Of a stretch of 64,000 bases of DNA, positions 1 through 9,521 are shown piece by piece. Every line of letters begins with the position of its first letter. Positions within the stretch are counted from its first letter, which is position 1. The translations under genes were made by a program, and so were the position numbers. The stretch covers positions 186,001-250,000 of the forward strand of contig NZ_JANIPJ010000009.1 of the NCBI RefSeq assembly GCF_024623455.1, read 5' to 3'. The notes under the pieces were generated by a model. The model was not told the DNA's origin. It was given only the letters and a program-made list of their open reading frames with translations, and did no database searches. This DNA comes from Paenibacillus soyae (GTDB lineage: Bacteria; Bacillota; Bacilli; Paenibacillales; Paenibacillaceae).

Positions 1-885
1 GGAGACGCGTTTGTCGCAGGTAACTGCTTCGGCCGCGTTAGGGCGATGGTGAACGATCGCGGTCGCAGACTGAAGGAAGCGGGTCCATCCACGCCGATCG
101 AAATTACGGGCTTGACGGAGGTTCCGCAAGCGGGCGATCCGTTTATGGTATTCGAAGACGAGCGCAAAGCGCGCGCGATTGCCGATCGCCGCGCGATCAA
201 GCAGCGTCAATCCGATATCGGTGCCAATACCCGGGTTACGCTCGACGATCTCTTTAACCACATTAAAGAAGGCGAGATCAAGGATCTTAACGTCATTATC
301 AAGGCAGACGTGCAAGGCTCCGCCGAAGCGCTCAAAGGCTCCTTGGCGAAGATCGACATCGAAGGCGTACGCGTGAAGATCATTCACACTGGCGTCGGCG
401 CGATCACGGAATCGGATGTTATCTTGGCTTCCGCTTCCAACGCGATCGTCATCGGCTTCAACGTTCGACCAGACCCGCAAGCCGAAGCGACGATTGCCCA
501 GGAGAAAGTCGATGTTCGTATGCATCGCGTCATCTACAACGTAATCGACGAGATCGAGCAAGCGATGAAGGGCATGCTGGATCCGATCTACAAAGAGGTT
601 GTCATCGGCCATGCCGAAGTGCGCAACGTCTTCAAGGTAACGAAAGTCGGCGCGATCGCCGGTTCGATGGTCGTGGACGGCAAGATTACCCGCAACGCGG
701 AAGCAAGAGTTATTCGCGGCGGCATCGTGGTTTACACAGGCAAGATCGATTCCTTGAAACGCTTCAAGGACGACGCGAAGGAAGTGGCGCAAGGCTACGA
801 ATGCGGTATAACCCTTGAACGCTTTAGCGATATTAAAGAGGGAGATATGATTGAAGCGTTCATCATGGAAACGGTAGAGAGGTGA
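1..885 (+). CDS. infB: Translation initiation factor IF-2, C-terminal part (5' end outside window)
   Basis: The frame is open from base 1, so the N-terminal and G domains lie outside the window. About 294 residues remain, beginning in the beta-barrel domain with the family-typical stretch [13 protein letters not shown] and continuing through IF2 domain 3 to the C-terminal fMet-tRNA-binding domain. IF-2 is the GTPase that delivers initiator tRNA to the 30S subunit and promotes subunit joining. rbfA starts 6 bases after the stop, the usual infB-rbfA order of Bacillota. Identity is firm; only the missing 5' part limits the call. Confidence 0.97.
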   Translation, partial: GDAFVAGNCFGRVRAMVNDRGRRLKEAGPSTPIEITGLTEVPQAGDPFMVFEDERKARAIADRRAIKQRQSDIGANTRVTLDDLFNHIKEGEIKDLNVIIKADVQGSAEALKGSLAKIDIEGVRVKIIHTGVGAITESDVILASASNAIVIGFNVRPDPQAEATIAQEKVDVRMHRVIYNVIDEIEQAMKGMLDPIYKEVVIGHAEVRNVFKVTKVGAIAGSMVVDGKITRNAEARVIRGGIVVYTGKIDSLKRFKDDAKEVAQGYECGITLERFSDIKEGDMIEAFIMETVER

Positions 886-891
886 TCATGC

Positions 892-1251
892 ATGGCTAAG
901 ATACGAGTTGGACGGGTCAGCGAGCAGATCAAAAAAGAGCTGAGCCAAATTATCCAGCTGGAGCTGAAGGATCCTCGGATCGGTTTCATTACGGTAACGG
1001 GCGTGGAAACGACCAGCGATTTGTCCCAAGCACGCGTCTATTTAAGCGTGCTCGGCAGTGATGAACAGAAGGAAGCGACGCTTAAAGCGCTTGACAAAGC
1101 GAACGGCTTCCTCCGTTCCGAGCTTGGCAAACGGATGAAGCTGCGTCATACGCCGGAGCTGCAATTCAAGTTCGATAGCAGCATCGAATACGGCAGCCGG
1201 ATCGAGTCGTTGCTTGGCGAAATCAACAGCGGGAATGATGCGCGGTCATGA
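892..1251 (+). CDS. rbfA: Ribosome-binding factor A
   Basis: A 119-residue protein, normal length for RbfA, a KH-like factor that binds the 30S subunit and helps mature the 5' end of 16S rRNA. The N-terminal pattern R-V-x-E-Q-I-K-K-E-L followed by the D-P-R-I-G-F motif is family-typical. The ATG follows GAGGTGATC, which gives a reasonable ribosome binding site. The stop overlaps the nrnA start in an ATGA arrangement, so the two are probably translationally coupled within the infB operon. Confidence 0.95.
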   Translation: MAKIRVGRVSEQIKKELSQIIQLELKDPRIGFITVTGVETTSDLSQARVYLSVLGSDEQKEATLKALDKANGFLRSELGKRMKLRHTPELQFKFDSSIEYGSRIESLLGEINSGNDARS

Positions 1252-2234
1252 ACGGTCAACAGGAATGTAAGCCATTAGACGAAGCATTGGCCTTTATTAA
1301 GGCCAATGCTTCATTCCTTGTCGTGTCCCATGTGCAGCCTGACGGAGACGCGATCAGCTCCACGGTCGCCGTCAGCTGGCTGCTCGAGCGCCTAGGCAAA
1401 AATGTCGTGCTGGTCAATGAAAGCGAATTGCCTTCGCGGCTCCAATATTTGTATCGCTTCGATCGGATTCATAGCTTAAAACAGCAAAAACCAGAGGCTT
1501 CCTTCGATGCGGTTATCGCGGTAGACTGCGCCGATCACAGGCGTATCGGAGAAGTCGCTTCGATGATTCCGGAGGGCTGTCCGCTTCTGAATATCGATCA
1601 TCATCCGACGAACGACGGTTTTGGCACGGTCAACCTGATCCGTCCGGATGCCGCCGCTACCGTAGAAATTTTGTATGATCTAATCGAACGAGCAGGCTTA
1701 GAGCTTGACTTGGACTGCGCAACGGCGATCTACACGGGATTGCTGACCGATACGGGAGGCTTCCGCTATTCGAATACAAGTCCGCGCGTCATGGAAATCG
1801 CCGCCAAGCTTCTGGCAATCGGGGTTTCCGGAAGCGATCTCGCGGATCATCTGCTGGAGAAGATGACGGTCGCAAAGCTTAAGCTGCTGCAAATGGCGCT
1901 GGCGAGGCTGGCCTTCAGCGAGGATTTGAAAATCGGCTGGCTGTACATTGGCAAAGACGATCTGAAGGAATGCGGCGCCGTGCCGGAGGATCTGGAAGGC
2001 ATCGTCAATTACGCCCTTAATGTAGACGGCGTGGAAGTCGGCATTCTGTTCAAGGAAACGGCTGACGGAGGCGTTAAGGCAAGTCTCAGGTCGGCGGGCA
2101 AGGCGGATGTCGCGCAAATCGCTCAAGTCTTCGGAGGCGGCGGTCATGTCCGGGCCTCGGGCTGCAGGCTGGATGGCGCGTTAACCGAAGCCATGAGCCG
2201 ATTGGTAGAAGAGGTTAGAAAGGCGTTGGTGTAA
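1248..2234 (+). CDS. nrnA: Bifunctional oligoribonuclease / pAp phosphatase (DHH family)
   Basis: A 328-residue DHH/DHHA1 phosphoesterase. The metal-binding motifs are visible: PDGDA near residue 31, VDCADH near 92 and the signature IDHHP near 116. The C-terminal DHHA1 glycine motif GGGGH is near 296. NrnA-type enzymes degrade very short RNA oligomers and dephosphorylate 3'-phosphoadenosine 5'-phosphate. The start overlaps the rbfA stop and truB begins 2 bases after its stop, so it lies in one operon with them. Family assignment is firm; the balance of the two activities cannot be read from sequence. Confidence 0.93.
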   Translation: MNGQQECKPLDEALAFIKANASFLVVSHVQPDGDAISSTVAVSWLLERLGKNVVLVNESELPSRLQYLYRFDRIHSLKQQKPEASFDAVIAVDCADHRRIGEVASMIPEGCPLLNIDHHPTNDGFGTVNLIRPDAAATVEILYDLIERAGLELDLDCATAIYTGLLTDTGGFRYSNTSPRVMEIAAKLLAIGVSGSDLADHLLEKMTVAKLKLLQMALARLAFSEDLKIGWLYIGKDDLKECGAVPEDLEGIVNYALNVDGVEVGILFKETADGGVKASLRSAGKADVAQIAQVFGGGGHVRASGCRLDGALTEAMSRLVEEVRKALV

Positions 2235-2236
2235 TC

Positions 2237-3169
2237 ATGGAAGGCATACTGGCGGTATGGAAGCCGGAAGGGTGGACATCGCACGACGTGGTAGCCAAAG
2301 CAAGAAGGCTCCTCAAGATGAAACGAATCGGCCATACCGGCACGCTTGATCCTATGGTTACCGGCGTTCTCCCTCTTTGCTTAGGCCGGTCCACCCGCGT
2401 TGTAGAATACATACAGGAAAGACCGAAAGCGTATGAAGCGGTGCTTAGGCTCGGAATCGCGACCGATACCGAGGATCTGACCGGTACGGTGATCGACAAG
2501 CAGCCTGTTCACGATGTAACGCGCGAGCGGATCGAAGAGGCGTTGCAGCGGTTCGTTGGCGAGATCGAGCAGGTGCCTCCGATGTTCTCCGCGGTTAAGG
2601 TAGACGGCAAACGGTTATACGAGTTGGCTAGGGAAGGGAAAACCGTCGAACGTAAGTCAAGAAAGGTCACCATTCACCAAATCGAATTGCTGGATGCTGA
2701 TTTGGAAGGCGAGGAGCCGATGTTCACGTTTTCGGTCGTATGCTCCAAAGGCACCTATATCCGGACGTTATGCGTCGATATCGGCAAAGCGCTCGGCTTG
2801 CCTGCTACGATGGCGAAGCTTACGCGGACGATGTCCGGCGGCATAACAGCCGAAGGATGCTTGACGCTCGAGCAGATCGAGAAGCATATGGAAGCCGGCG
2901 ACTTGGAGCAGCATTTGATTCCTGCCGACCAGGCGATTGCCCATATGCCGAGAGCGTTCGTCAAACCGGAAAAGGTTGAACTGGCGAAGCGCGGACAGAA
3001 GATCAAGCTATGGGCGGTGGCGCCGGATCAAGGCTCCATGTCGGACGACGAGTTGTTCCGGCTTTACGAGCCAGGCGAGAACGGAGCGTTTATTGGCATC
3101 TATCAGGTTGATTCGGAAGCTTCGCAGTTGAAGCCGGTGAAAGTTTTTACGACGGCACAGGACGATTAA
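2237..3169 (+). CDS. truB: tRNA pseudouridine(55) synthase
   Basis: A 310-residue TruB that isomerises U55 in the T-loop of tRNAs. The catalytic motif GHTGTLDP (aspartate near residue 38) and the KGTYIRTL segment are intact. The C-terminal region, after about residue 240, has the extent of the usual RNA-binding tail. Spacing of 2 bases from nrnA shows operon membership. Start and length agree with the family. Confidence 0.96.
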   Translation: MEGILAVWKPEGWTSHDVVAKARRLLKMKRIGHTGTLDPMVTGVLPLCLGRSTRVVEYIQERPKAYEAVLRLGIATDTEDLTGTVIDKQPVHDVTRERIEEALQRFVGEIEQVPPMFSAVKVDGKRLYELAREGKTVERKSRKVTIHQIELLDADLEGEEPMFTFSVVCSKGTYIRTLCVDIGKALGLPATMAKLTRTMSGGITAEGCLTLEQIEKHMEAGDLEQHLIPADQAIAHMPRAFVKPEKVELAKRGQKIKLWAVAPDQGSMSDDELFRLYEPGENGAFIGIYQVDSEASQLKPVKVFTTAQDD

Positions 3170-3215
3170 ATCCTTAAGCCTTCGTACAGTTCATGTAGAA
3201 ATGCAGGTGTCATCT

Positions 3216-4163
3216 GTGGAAATCATCTCATTATCTTACCCGCTAAACGAAATAGAGCTGCCGTACGCGGACAAACGTATCTCAGTCGCGATCGGCCATT
3301 TCGACGGCGTGCACCGCGGGCATCAGAACGTTATTCGCGAGGCGGTGAGCTTCGCGAAGGAATCGAATATGCTTTCTGCCGTGCTTACCTTTTCGCCGCA
3401 TCCGAAGGAGGTTCTTGGGCAAGGCGAGCATTATTTTCGCTGCTTGACGCCCTTGACCCGCAAAACCGAGCTGTTCGCCGCGCTTGGCGTCGACCTAGTG
3501 TTCGTCATGCGTTTTGATTTGCGTTTTGCCGCGCTATCTCCCGAGCAGTTCGTCTCCGAAGTGCTGCTGCCGCTTGGCGTAAGGCATGCGGCGGTCGGCT
3601 TCGACTTTACGTTCGGCAGCCGGGGAATGGGCAATGCCGAGATGCTGCGCGAGCTAGGCGGCTCGGAGCTGTCCGTGCATATCGAACAACCGCTCATCGA
3701 GAGCGGGACGAAGGTAAGTAGCACCTACACGAGGGAGTCGCTTGAAAGCGGCGATCTCGATATGGCGTGCAAGCTGCTCGGCAGACCGTATGACGTAACG
3801 GGAACTGTCGTGCATGGCGACGGACGCGGACGCACGATCGGATTTCCGACGGCGAATCTGGAGCTGCACGCTCCCTATGTCGCGCCGCGGCTTGGCGTGT
3901 ACGCGATATCAGCCTGGATCGACGGTGCCGCCTACGACGGCGTCTTGAATCATGGCATGAAGCCTACGTTCAACAAGACGGACGTGGTGCCGGTCATGGA
4001 GGCGCATCTGTTCGATTTCGACCGGGACATCTACGGCAAGGAAATGAAGGTGCAGTTCCGCCACTTTATCCGGCCCGAGCAAAAATTCGGATCCATTAAG
4101 GAATTAATCGCGCAGATTGCGGCCGATTCCGACAAGGCGAGAAGCTTGCTTGCAAAGATCTAA
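3216..4163 (+). CDS. ribF: Bifunctional riboflavin kinase / FAD synthetase
   Basis: Converts riboflavin to FMN and FMN to FAD. The N-terminal nucleotidyltransferase domain has GHFDGVHRGH near residues 27-36, followed by TFSPHP. The C-terminal kinase domain has GRTIGFPTANL. I place the start at GTG 3216 because AGGTG sits 6 bases upstream, giving 315 residues. ATG 3201, in the same frame, would add five residues but lacks a visible ribosome binding site. It follows truB by about 45 bases and probably ends the infB operon. Confidence 0.94.
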   Translation: MEIISLSYPLNEIELPYADKRISVAIGHFDGVHRGHQNVIREAVSFAKESNMLSAVLTFSPHPKEVLGQGEHYFRCLTPLTRKTELFAALGVDLVFVMRFDLRFAALSPEQFVSEVLLPLGVRHAAVGFDFTFGSRGMGNAEMLRELGGSELSVHIEQPLIESGTKVSSTYTRESLESGDLDMACKLLGRPYDVTGTVVHGDGRGRTIGFPTANLELHAPYVAPRLGVYAISAWIDGAAYDGVLNHGMKPTFNKTDVVPVMEAHLFDFDRDIYGKEMKVQFRHFIRPEQKFGSIKELIAQIAADSDKARSLLAKI

Positions 4164-4172
4164 GCCAGCTTC

Positions 4173-4202
4173 TCGACAAGGAACCCGGGAATGTGCTATA
4201 CT
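4173..4202 (+). promoter_or_regulatory. Putative sigma-A promoter for rpsO
   Basis: TCGACA (-35) and TATACT (-10) are separated by 18 bases just after the ribF stop. The roughly 125-base leader that follows could hold an S15 autoregulatory structure, but I could not establish one by eye. Confidence 0.5.
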
Positions 4203-4333
4203 AGAGAACGTTGCGAACAGCTTGCCTGATTTCGGGGTACAGCGCGTTTCGTGTACTTAACCTTAGCTTGGTTGTCCGCTCTCACCGACGGCAGCGAGGC
4301 TAACGGCGATTATGAATGAAGGAGGTGAAAAGG

Positions 4334-4603
4334 ATGGCAATTACTCAAGAACGTAAACAAGAACTGATCGAGACTCACAAAACTCACGCAAGTGACACGG
4401 GGTCCCCTGAGGTTCAAATCGCTATCCTTACGGAGAACATCGTTAACCTGACTCAGCACTTGCGCGAGCACAAGAAGGATCATCATTCCCGCCGCGGTTT
4501 GCTTAAGATGGTAGGTCAACGCCGTAAGTTGCTAGCTTACCTGAAGAACAAAGACGTTAGACGTTACAGCGCATTGATCGAAAAACTCGGTCTTCGCCGC
4601 TAA
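4334..4603 (+). CDS. rpsO: 30S ribosomal protein S15
   Basis: The 89-residue protein starts [10 protein letters not shown] and carries the S15 signature with HRHH-type residues in its second half ([11 protein letters not shown]). S15 binds the central domain of 16S rRNA early in 30S assembly. The ATG is chosen because GGAGGTGA lies 5 bases upstream; a longer in-frame start at 4316 has no ribosome binding site. It is followed by a hairpin and then pnp, the classic rpsO-pnp arrangement. Confidence 0.97.
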   Translation: MAITQERKQELIETHKTHASDTGSPEVQIAILTENIVNLTQHLREHKKDHHSRRGLLKMVGQRRKLLAYLKNKDVRRYSALIEKLGLRR

Positions 4604-4617
4604 AACATGCGTGAGCG

Positions 4618-4678
4618 AAAAGCAACCTGATCCTCCCGGCTGCCAGATACTCTGGACAGGGACGTCGGGTTGCTTTTT
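4618..4678 (+). terminator. Hairpin between rpsO and pnp
   Basis: AAAAGCAACC pairs with GGTTGCTTTT and encloses a smaller hairpin (CCAGA-TAC-TCTGG). The structure ends in a five-T run. It could end rpsO transcripts partially or act as a processing site for the rpsO-pnp message. Confidence 0.75.
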
Positions 4679-4705
4679 GTAATAGGAAAAAGGAGGGTAT
4701 CCAAG

Positions 4706-6808
4706 ATGATTCAACGTATTGAAACGACGCTTGGCGGAAGACCGCTCATTCTCGAGACGGGACGTCTGGCCAAGCAAGCGAACGCAGCCGTTACGGTTCG
4801 CTATGGAGAAACGGTCATCCTATGTACGGTTACCGCATCAACGGAGCCGAAGGATCTGGATTTCTTCCCGCTTACCGTCAACTATGAAGAGCGTCTCTAT
4901 GCGGTTGGCAAAATCCCTGGCGGCTTCATTAAACGCGAAGGCAGACCGAGCGAGAAGGCGATCCTGTCCAGCCGTTTGACCGACCGTCCAATCCGTCCAT
5001 TGTTCCCGGAAGGATTCCGTAACGACGTGCAAATCGCGAACATCGTCATGAGCGTGGACCAGGATTGCTCGCCAGAAATCGCGGCGATGATCGGTACGTC
5101 CGCGGCGCTTACGATTTCCGACGTGCCATTCAGCGGTCCGATCGGCGGCGTCGTCGTTGGACGCGTAGACGGACAATTCGTTATCAATCCAACGGTCGAG
5201 CAAGAGCAGAAGACGGATATTTTCGTTGTCGTGGCCGGCACGAAAGAAGCCATCATGATGGTGGAAGCCGAAGCGAACGAAGTACCGGAATCGGTCATGC
5301 TAGAAGCGATCATGTTCGGTCATGACGAGATCAAATCCATCGTGGCCAAGATCGAGGAACTGCAGGCTCTAGCAGGCAAAGAAAAGATGGAAGTGAAGCT
5401 ACATACGGTTAACGCGAGCGTCAACGCTGAAGTTCGCGCTTTTGCATCCGCCCGTCTGGTGGAAGCGATCAAAATTCCGGAGAAGCATGCCCGCCAAGAG
5501 GCGATCGACGCCGTCAACAACGACGCGGTCGCGCATTTCGAAGCGCAATATGCGGATACGCCGGAGCTGCTATCCGACGTGAAGGAAGTGCTGTACGACA
5601 TCGTGAAGGAAGAAGTGCGCCGCCTGATCACGCATGACAAAGTGCGTCCGGACGGACGCGGTCTCGACGAGATCCGCCCAATCGAATGCGACGTGGCGCT
5701 GCTGCCTCGTACTCACGGCTCCGGCTTGTTCACGCGCGGTCAAACGCAAGCGCTTAGCATCTGTACGCTCGGCGCCATGGGCGACGTGCAAATTCTTGAC
5801 GGCATTTCGCCGGAAGAAACCAAACGGTTCATGCACCATTACAACTTCCCGCCGTTCAGCGTAGGCGAGGCTCGTCCTCTACGTCCTCCGGGCCGCAGGG
5901 AAATCGGACACGGAGCGCTCGGCGAACGCGCGTTGTCGAAGGTCATTCCTTCCGAAGCGGAATTCCCGTACACGATCCGCCTCGTATCCGAGGTGCTGGA
6001 GTCGAACGGTTCGACTTCACAAGCCAGCATTTGCGCGAGCACTCTCGCGATGATGGATGCAGGCGTACCGATCAAAGCGCCGGTAGCGGGCATTGCCATG
6101 GGCCTGATCAAAGACGGCGATCACTTCTCCATTCTGTCCGACATTCAGGGCATGGAAGATCACCTCGGCGATATGGACTTCAAGGTAGCTGGTACAGCTC
6201 AAGGCGTAACGGCGATCCAGATGGATATCAAAATCGACGGCATCGACCGCAGCATCCTGGAGCAATCGCTCGAGCAAGCTCGCCAAGGCCGCATGCACAT
6301 CCTGGGCAAGATGCTCGAAGTGATGTCCGCGCCTCGTACAAGCCTATCGAAATACGCGCCTAAGATTTTGACGCTCCGCATTAACCCGGACAAGATCCGC
6401 GACGTTATCGGCGCAGGCGGCAAAATCATCAACAAAATCATCGAAGAGACCGGCGTAAAAATCGATATCGAGCAAGACGGCATGGTCTTCATCGCTTCCT
6501 CGAACGAAGAGATGAACCAAAAGGCGAAGGCCATTATCGAAGGCATCGTCAAAGAAGTCGTCATCGGCGAAATTTATTTGGGAACGGTCAAGCGCATCGA
6601 AAAATTCGGCGTATTCGTCGAAATTCTCCCGAACAAGGACGGTCTGGTCCACATCTCGCAATTGTCCACGGAGCGCGTGGCGAAATGTGAGGATGTCGTG
6701 AAGATCGGCGACCAAATCACCGTCAAGGTAACGGAGATCGATCAGCAAGGCCGCGTCAATCTGTCCCGCAAAGCCGTATTAACAGCGGAAGCGCCTGCTC
6801 AATCCTAG
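4706..6808 (+). CDS. pnp: Polyribonucleotide nucleotidyltransferase (PNPase)
   Basis: A phosphorolytic 3'-5' exoribonuclease, a main mRNA decay enzyme and degradosome partner. The 700 residues contain two RNase PH-like domains separated by a helical domain, then a KH domain ([15 protein letters not shown]) and a C-terminal S1 domain ([15 protein letters not shown]). The ATG at 4706 follows AAAAAGGAGGG. An upstream in-frame start at 4670 would fall inside the rpsO-pnp hairpin and is rejected. RNase J and RNase Y genes lie in the same window, so much of the RNA decay set is clustered here. Confidence 0.97.
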   Translation: MIQRIETTLGGRPLILETGRLAKQANAAVTVRYGETVILCTVTASTEPKDLDFFPLTVNYEERLYAVGKIPGGFIKREGRPSEKAILSSRLTDRPIRPLFPEGFRNDVQIANIVMSVDQDCSPEIAAMIGTSAALTISDVPFSGPIGGVVVGRVDGQFVINPTVEQEQKTDIFVVVAGTKEAIMMVEAEANEVPESVMLEAIMFGHDEIKSIVAKIEELQALAGKEKMEVKLHTVNASVNAEVRAFASARLVEAIKIPEKHARQEAIDAVNNDAVAHFEAQYADTPELLSDVKEVLYDIVKEEVRRLITHDKVRPDGRGLDEIRPIECDVALLPRTHGSGLFTRGQTQALSICTLGAMGDVQILDGISPEETKRFMHHYNFPPFSVGEARPLRPPGRREIGHGALGERALSKVIPSEAEFPYTIRLVSEVLESNGSTSQASICASTLAMMDAGVPIKAPVAGIAMGLIKDGDHFSILSDIQGMEDHLGDMDFKVAGTAQGVTAIQMDIKIDGIDRSILEQSLEQARQGRMHILGKMLEVMSAPRTSLSKYAPKILTLRINPDKIRDVIGAGGKIINKIIEETGVKIDIEQDGMVFIASSNEEMNQKAKAIIEGIVKEVVIGEIYLGTVKRIEKFGVFVEILPNKDGLVHISQLSTERVAKCEDVVKIGDQITVKVTEIDQQGRVNLSRKAVLTAEAPAQS

Positions 6809-6850
6809 ATTCGAGCGGGCCTCCCCCTCCATTCCATAGATTTCCACCGA

Positions 6851-6883
6851 AGAGCCAGAGTTTATCTGTCTCTTTTTGTTTTG
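6851..6883 (+). terminator. Terminator after pnp
   Basis: AGAGCCAGA and TCTGTCTCT form a mismatched 9-bp stem around GTTTA, followed by TTTTGTTTTG. The stem is modest but the T-rich tail and position fit. Confidence 0.5.
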
Positions 6884-6904
6884 CATTTAATCGTGATAAT
6901 AAAC

Positions 6905-7071
6905 ACTTCATAGGCCCGGTTTTCAGCACCGAGAAGATTGGATGAAGCTTAGTAATTGAGGAGCGGAGCGTAGCAGCGCTACGTGAGCATCGGAAGATCC
7001 GGCTGAATTCAAGATTCGATGTCGAATTAGCTTCGAGGAGTTACATCGTGATCAAAACTGGACATTTTGAC
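6905..7071. repeat. Interspersed element with inverted-repeat ends, long copy
   Basis: This fills most of the 369-base gap between pnp and ylxY. The left end (from TTCA at 6907 through CCGGTTTT) is the imperfect reverse complement of the right end (AAAACTGG to TTTTGACC, 7054-7072). Bases 6916-6938 recur exactly at 40074-40096. Internal pairings include CGTAGC/GCTACG (6969-6983) and GAAGCT (6944) with AGCTTC (7029), so the whole element could fold into a multi-branched hairpin. It has no coding potential and resembles a miniature non-autonomous element or a structured repeat. Boundaries are approximate. Confidence 0.7.
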
Positions 7072-7083
7072 CTTCCTCTATGG

Positions 7084-7112
7084 GCATAAGTTTGTCCGTG
7101 GGGACATACACT
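7084..7112 (+). promoter_or_regulatory. Putative sigma-E promoter for ylxY
   Basis: GCATAAG is followed after 14 bases by CATACACT. The -10 matches the sigma-E consensus CATACAHT fully and the -35 matches the first five bases of KMATATT. ylxY is a mother-cell sporulation gene in B. subtilis, so the prediction fits. It starts just outside the interspersed element. Confidence 0.5.
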
Positions 7113-7177
7113 TGTTCATGAGCGAACGCGGAGCTTGTCTGCTCTGCGCGACTCAAGCTCGTATGGGAGTGAAGGCT

Positions 7178-8182
7178 ATGAATATTCGCAAAGCGGCCGT
7201 CATTGCGGCCAGCCTGTTCATGATGCTGGTATTCGTCAAGATGAACGGGAACGTGTCATCCTTTATAGCGACCGTCAAATCGGAGGACGCCGTCGAGGCG
7301 TTAGCCGCGCCTTCCTACACGGAAGAGGAGAAACGCGAGCTGTTCGACGCCATCGTGGCCGAAGCGGAGACCAAATCCGTTCCCCCTGTAGATGCGAGAC
7401 TCGACCGAGTGTGGCACGCGATTCCGGGCTATAACGGGCTCGCCATTGACATCGACAAGACGTACGAAGCCGCTCTAGCCGCGCCAAGATCCAGCCCGAT
7501 TCCTTTCCAGTACAAAGAAATTCCTCCCAAGATCAGCCTTGCCCAGCTGGGGGCGCATCCCATCTATAGAGGAAATCCGGACAAGCCAATGGTTTCGCTC
7601 ATGATCAATGTGGCATGGGGGAACGAATATATCGATCCAATCCTGGAGACGCTGAGGAACAAAAAAGTGAAAGCGACTTTTTTTCTGGACGGATCATGGC
7701 TGAAATCCAACGTTGAAGTCGCCAAGAAAATACAAGCCGAAGGCCACGAGCTGTCCAACCACGCGTATTCGCACCCGGATATGAAAAAATTGAGCAGGGC
7801 CGAGCAGGCCAGCCAAATCGTAAGGACGCAGAAGCTTCTCAAAGAGCTGCTTGGCGTCGATAACGTATGGTTCGCTCCGCCATCAGGCTCCTATAACACC
7901 GCGACGGTGCAGGTGGCGAGGGAGCAAGGACTCGGCACGGTCTTATGGACGCTGGACACCGTCGACTGGATGAAGCCGTCAGCTGATTCGGTCGTTCGCA
8001 AAATCGATTCGAAGCTGGAGCCCGGCGCACTAATCCTGATGCATCCGACGGCAACGACAAGGGACGCGATCGGCGGGATGATCGACAGCGCGCTTGCCAA
8101 GGGTTACGCGATCGGAACGGTCAGCGAAACGCTCTCATCCAGCCGCGTCGCCGCCGTTGTTGAGGGAGCGGGCGTATTCTGA
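7178..8182 (+). CDS. ylxY: Polysaccharide deacetylase-like sporulation protein YlxY
   Basis: A 334-residue NodB-fold protein with an N-terminal membrane anchor or signal (AAVIAASLFMMLVF). The region around residues 170-200 has INVAWGNEY where active deacetylases have T-F-D-D, so the canonical catalytic/metal aspartates are missing. The second motif, NHAYSHP, keeps both histidines. YlxY of B. subtilis, in the same pnp-ylxY-mlpA order, shows a similar substitution, so this looks like a family trait, not damage. Whether it is an enzyme is open. The start ATG has GGGAGTG 8 bases upstream; an earlier in-frame start at 7067 would overlap the sigma-E-like promoter. Confidence 0.88.
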   Translation: MNIRKAAVIAASLFMMLVFVKMNGNVSSFIATVKSEDAVEALAAPSYTEEEKRELFDAIVAEAETKSVPPVDARLDRVWHAIPGYNGLAIDIDKTYEAALAAPRSSPIPFQYKEIPPKISLAQLGAHPIYRGNPDKPMVSLMINVAWGNEYIDPILETLRNKKVKATFFLDGSWLKSNVEVAKKIQAEGHELSNHAYSHPDMKKLSRAEQASQIVRTQKLLKELLGVDNVWFAPPSGSYNTATVQVAREQGLGTVLWTLDTVDWMKPSADSVVRKIDSKLEPGALILMHPTATTRDAIGGMIDSALAKGYAIGTVSETLSSSRVAAVVEGAGVF

Positions 8183-8255
8183 TATAGTGAAAGCATTGTT
8201 GTTTACCACAAATTTCACATGGGAAAATCAGCTTATTCGAGGAGGAAGACGCTTA

Positions 8256-9521
8256 GTGAACAAATATACATTGAGCAACGGCTTGCGCGTTGTAGTGGAA
8301 TACATACCGACGGTCCGATCCGTTTCGTTCGGCATATGGGTGAAGACGGGCTCGAGGAACGAGACGAAGGACAACAACGGGATTTCCCATTTCATCGAGC
8401 ACATGCTGTTCAAAGGAACGGAGAAACGGACAGCCAAAGACATCGCCGACCTGTTCGACGGAATCGGCGGGAACGTCAACGCGTTTACGGCGAAGGAATA
8501 TACGTGTTATTTCGCCAAGGTGCTTGACGAGCATCTGCCTCTAGCGGTGGACGCGCTCTCCGATATGTTCTTTAACTCCCAATTCGACAAGACGGAGCTG
8601 GCCAAGGAGAAGAACGTGATCCTCGAAGAAATCGCGATGTACGAGGATACCCCCGACGATAAGGTGCATGACGAAGCTTCGCGCGCGTCTTATGGCGACC
8701 ATCCGCTAGCTTATTCCATTCTTGGGCTCAAGGATAGACTGGAGGCGATGGGACCCGATACGCTCAGAGGTTATATGAAAGAACGCTACACGATCGAGAA
8801 TACGGTCGTCAGCGTAGCGGGCAACGTGGAGGAGAGCAAGCTTCTCGAGCTGCTCGAGGAGCACTTTGGGGGGTTCTCCGTTCATTCCGATCCGGTCCAG
8901 ACCGAATCCCCGATATTCCAAGGCGAATATATCTTCTATAAGAAGAAGACCGAGCAGAACCATATTTGCATGACGTTCCCCGGCTGCTCGAACAGGGATC
9001 AGAAGCTGTACGCGATGGTCCTGCTCAACAATGCGCTCGGGGGCGGCATGAGCTCGAGACTGTTCCAGGAAATCCGGGAGAAGCGCGGCCTTGCGTATTC
9101 CGTTTATTCTTATCACACGGGCTATGCGGATTCCGGTTTGTTCACCGTGTACGCGGGAACGGCGCCGAAGCAGACAAAAGACGTGCTTGACCTGACGCTG
9201 GAGCAAATTCACGAGCTGTCGGTCAAAGGCTTGGCGGAGGAAGAGCTGCATCGAGGCAAAGAGCAGCTGAAGGGCTCCCTAATCCTCAGTCTGGAGAGCA
9301 CAAGCAGCCGGATGAACCGGATCGGCAAAAACGAGTTGATGATCGGCCATCATTATACGCTCGACGAGCTGCTAAAACGGATCGATTCCGTGACGATGGA
9401 CGATATTCGGGAGGTAACGAACAGAATGCTGTCCGTGCCGTTTGCGGTAGCGATGGTCGGTTCCACCGATAAGGACGCGGCGAAAGTAAGGAGAGATCAA
9501 TATGTACCAGGTACTGTTTAA
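8256..9521 (+). CDS. mlpA: M16 family zinc metalloprotease MlpA
   Basis: A 422-residue insulinase-family (M16) peptidase similar to B. subtilis MlpA (YmxG). The inverted zinc motif HFIEH is at residues 45-49, with the downstream glutamate in ILEEIAMYED. The C-terminal half is the non-catalytic M16 domain with the typical REKRGLAYS segment. The GTG start has AGGAGG about 10 bases upstream. Its last 20 bases overlap dut in another frame. Two more M16 proteins lie at 20.7-23.3 kb; this one is the catalytic single-chain type. Confidence 0.93.
   Translation: MNKYTLSNGLRVVVEYIPTVRSVSFGIWVKTGSRNETKDNNGISHFIEHMLFKGTEKRTAKDIADLFDGIGGNVNAFTAKEYTCYFAKVLDEHLPLAVDALSDMFFNSQFDKTELAKEKNVILEEIAMYEDTPDDKVHDEASRASYGDHPLAYSILGLKDRLEAMGPDTLRGYMKERYTIENTVVSVAGNVEESKLLELLEEHFGGFSVHSDPVQTESPIFQGEYIFYKKKTEQNHICMTFPGCSNRDQKLYAMVLLNNALGGGMSSRLFQEIREKRGLAYSVYSYHTGYADSGLFTVYAGTAPKQTKDVLDLTLEQIHELSVKGLAEEELHRGKEQLKGSLILSLESTSSRMNRIGKNELMIGHHYTLDELLKRIDSVTMDDIREVTNRMLSVPFAVAMVGSTDKDAAKVRRDQYVPGTV

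Noticed and set aside
4203..4333. S15 autoregulatory pseudoknot in the rpsO leader
   Set aside because: No convincing pairing similar to a known S15 site could be drawn by eye.
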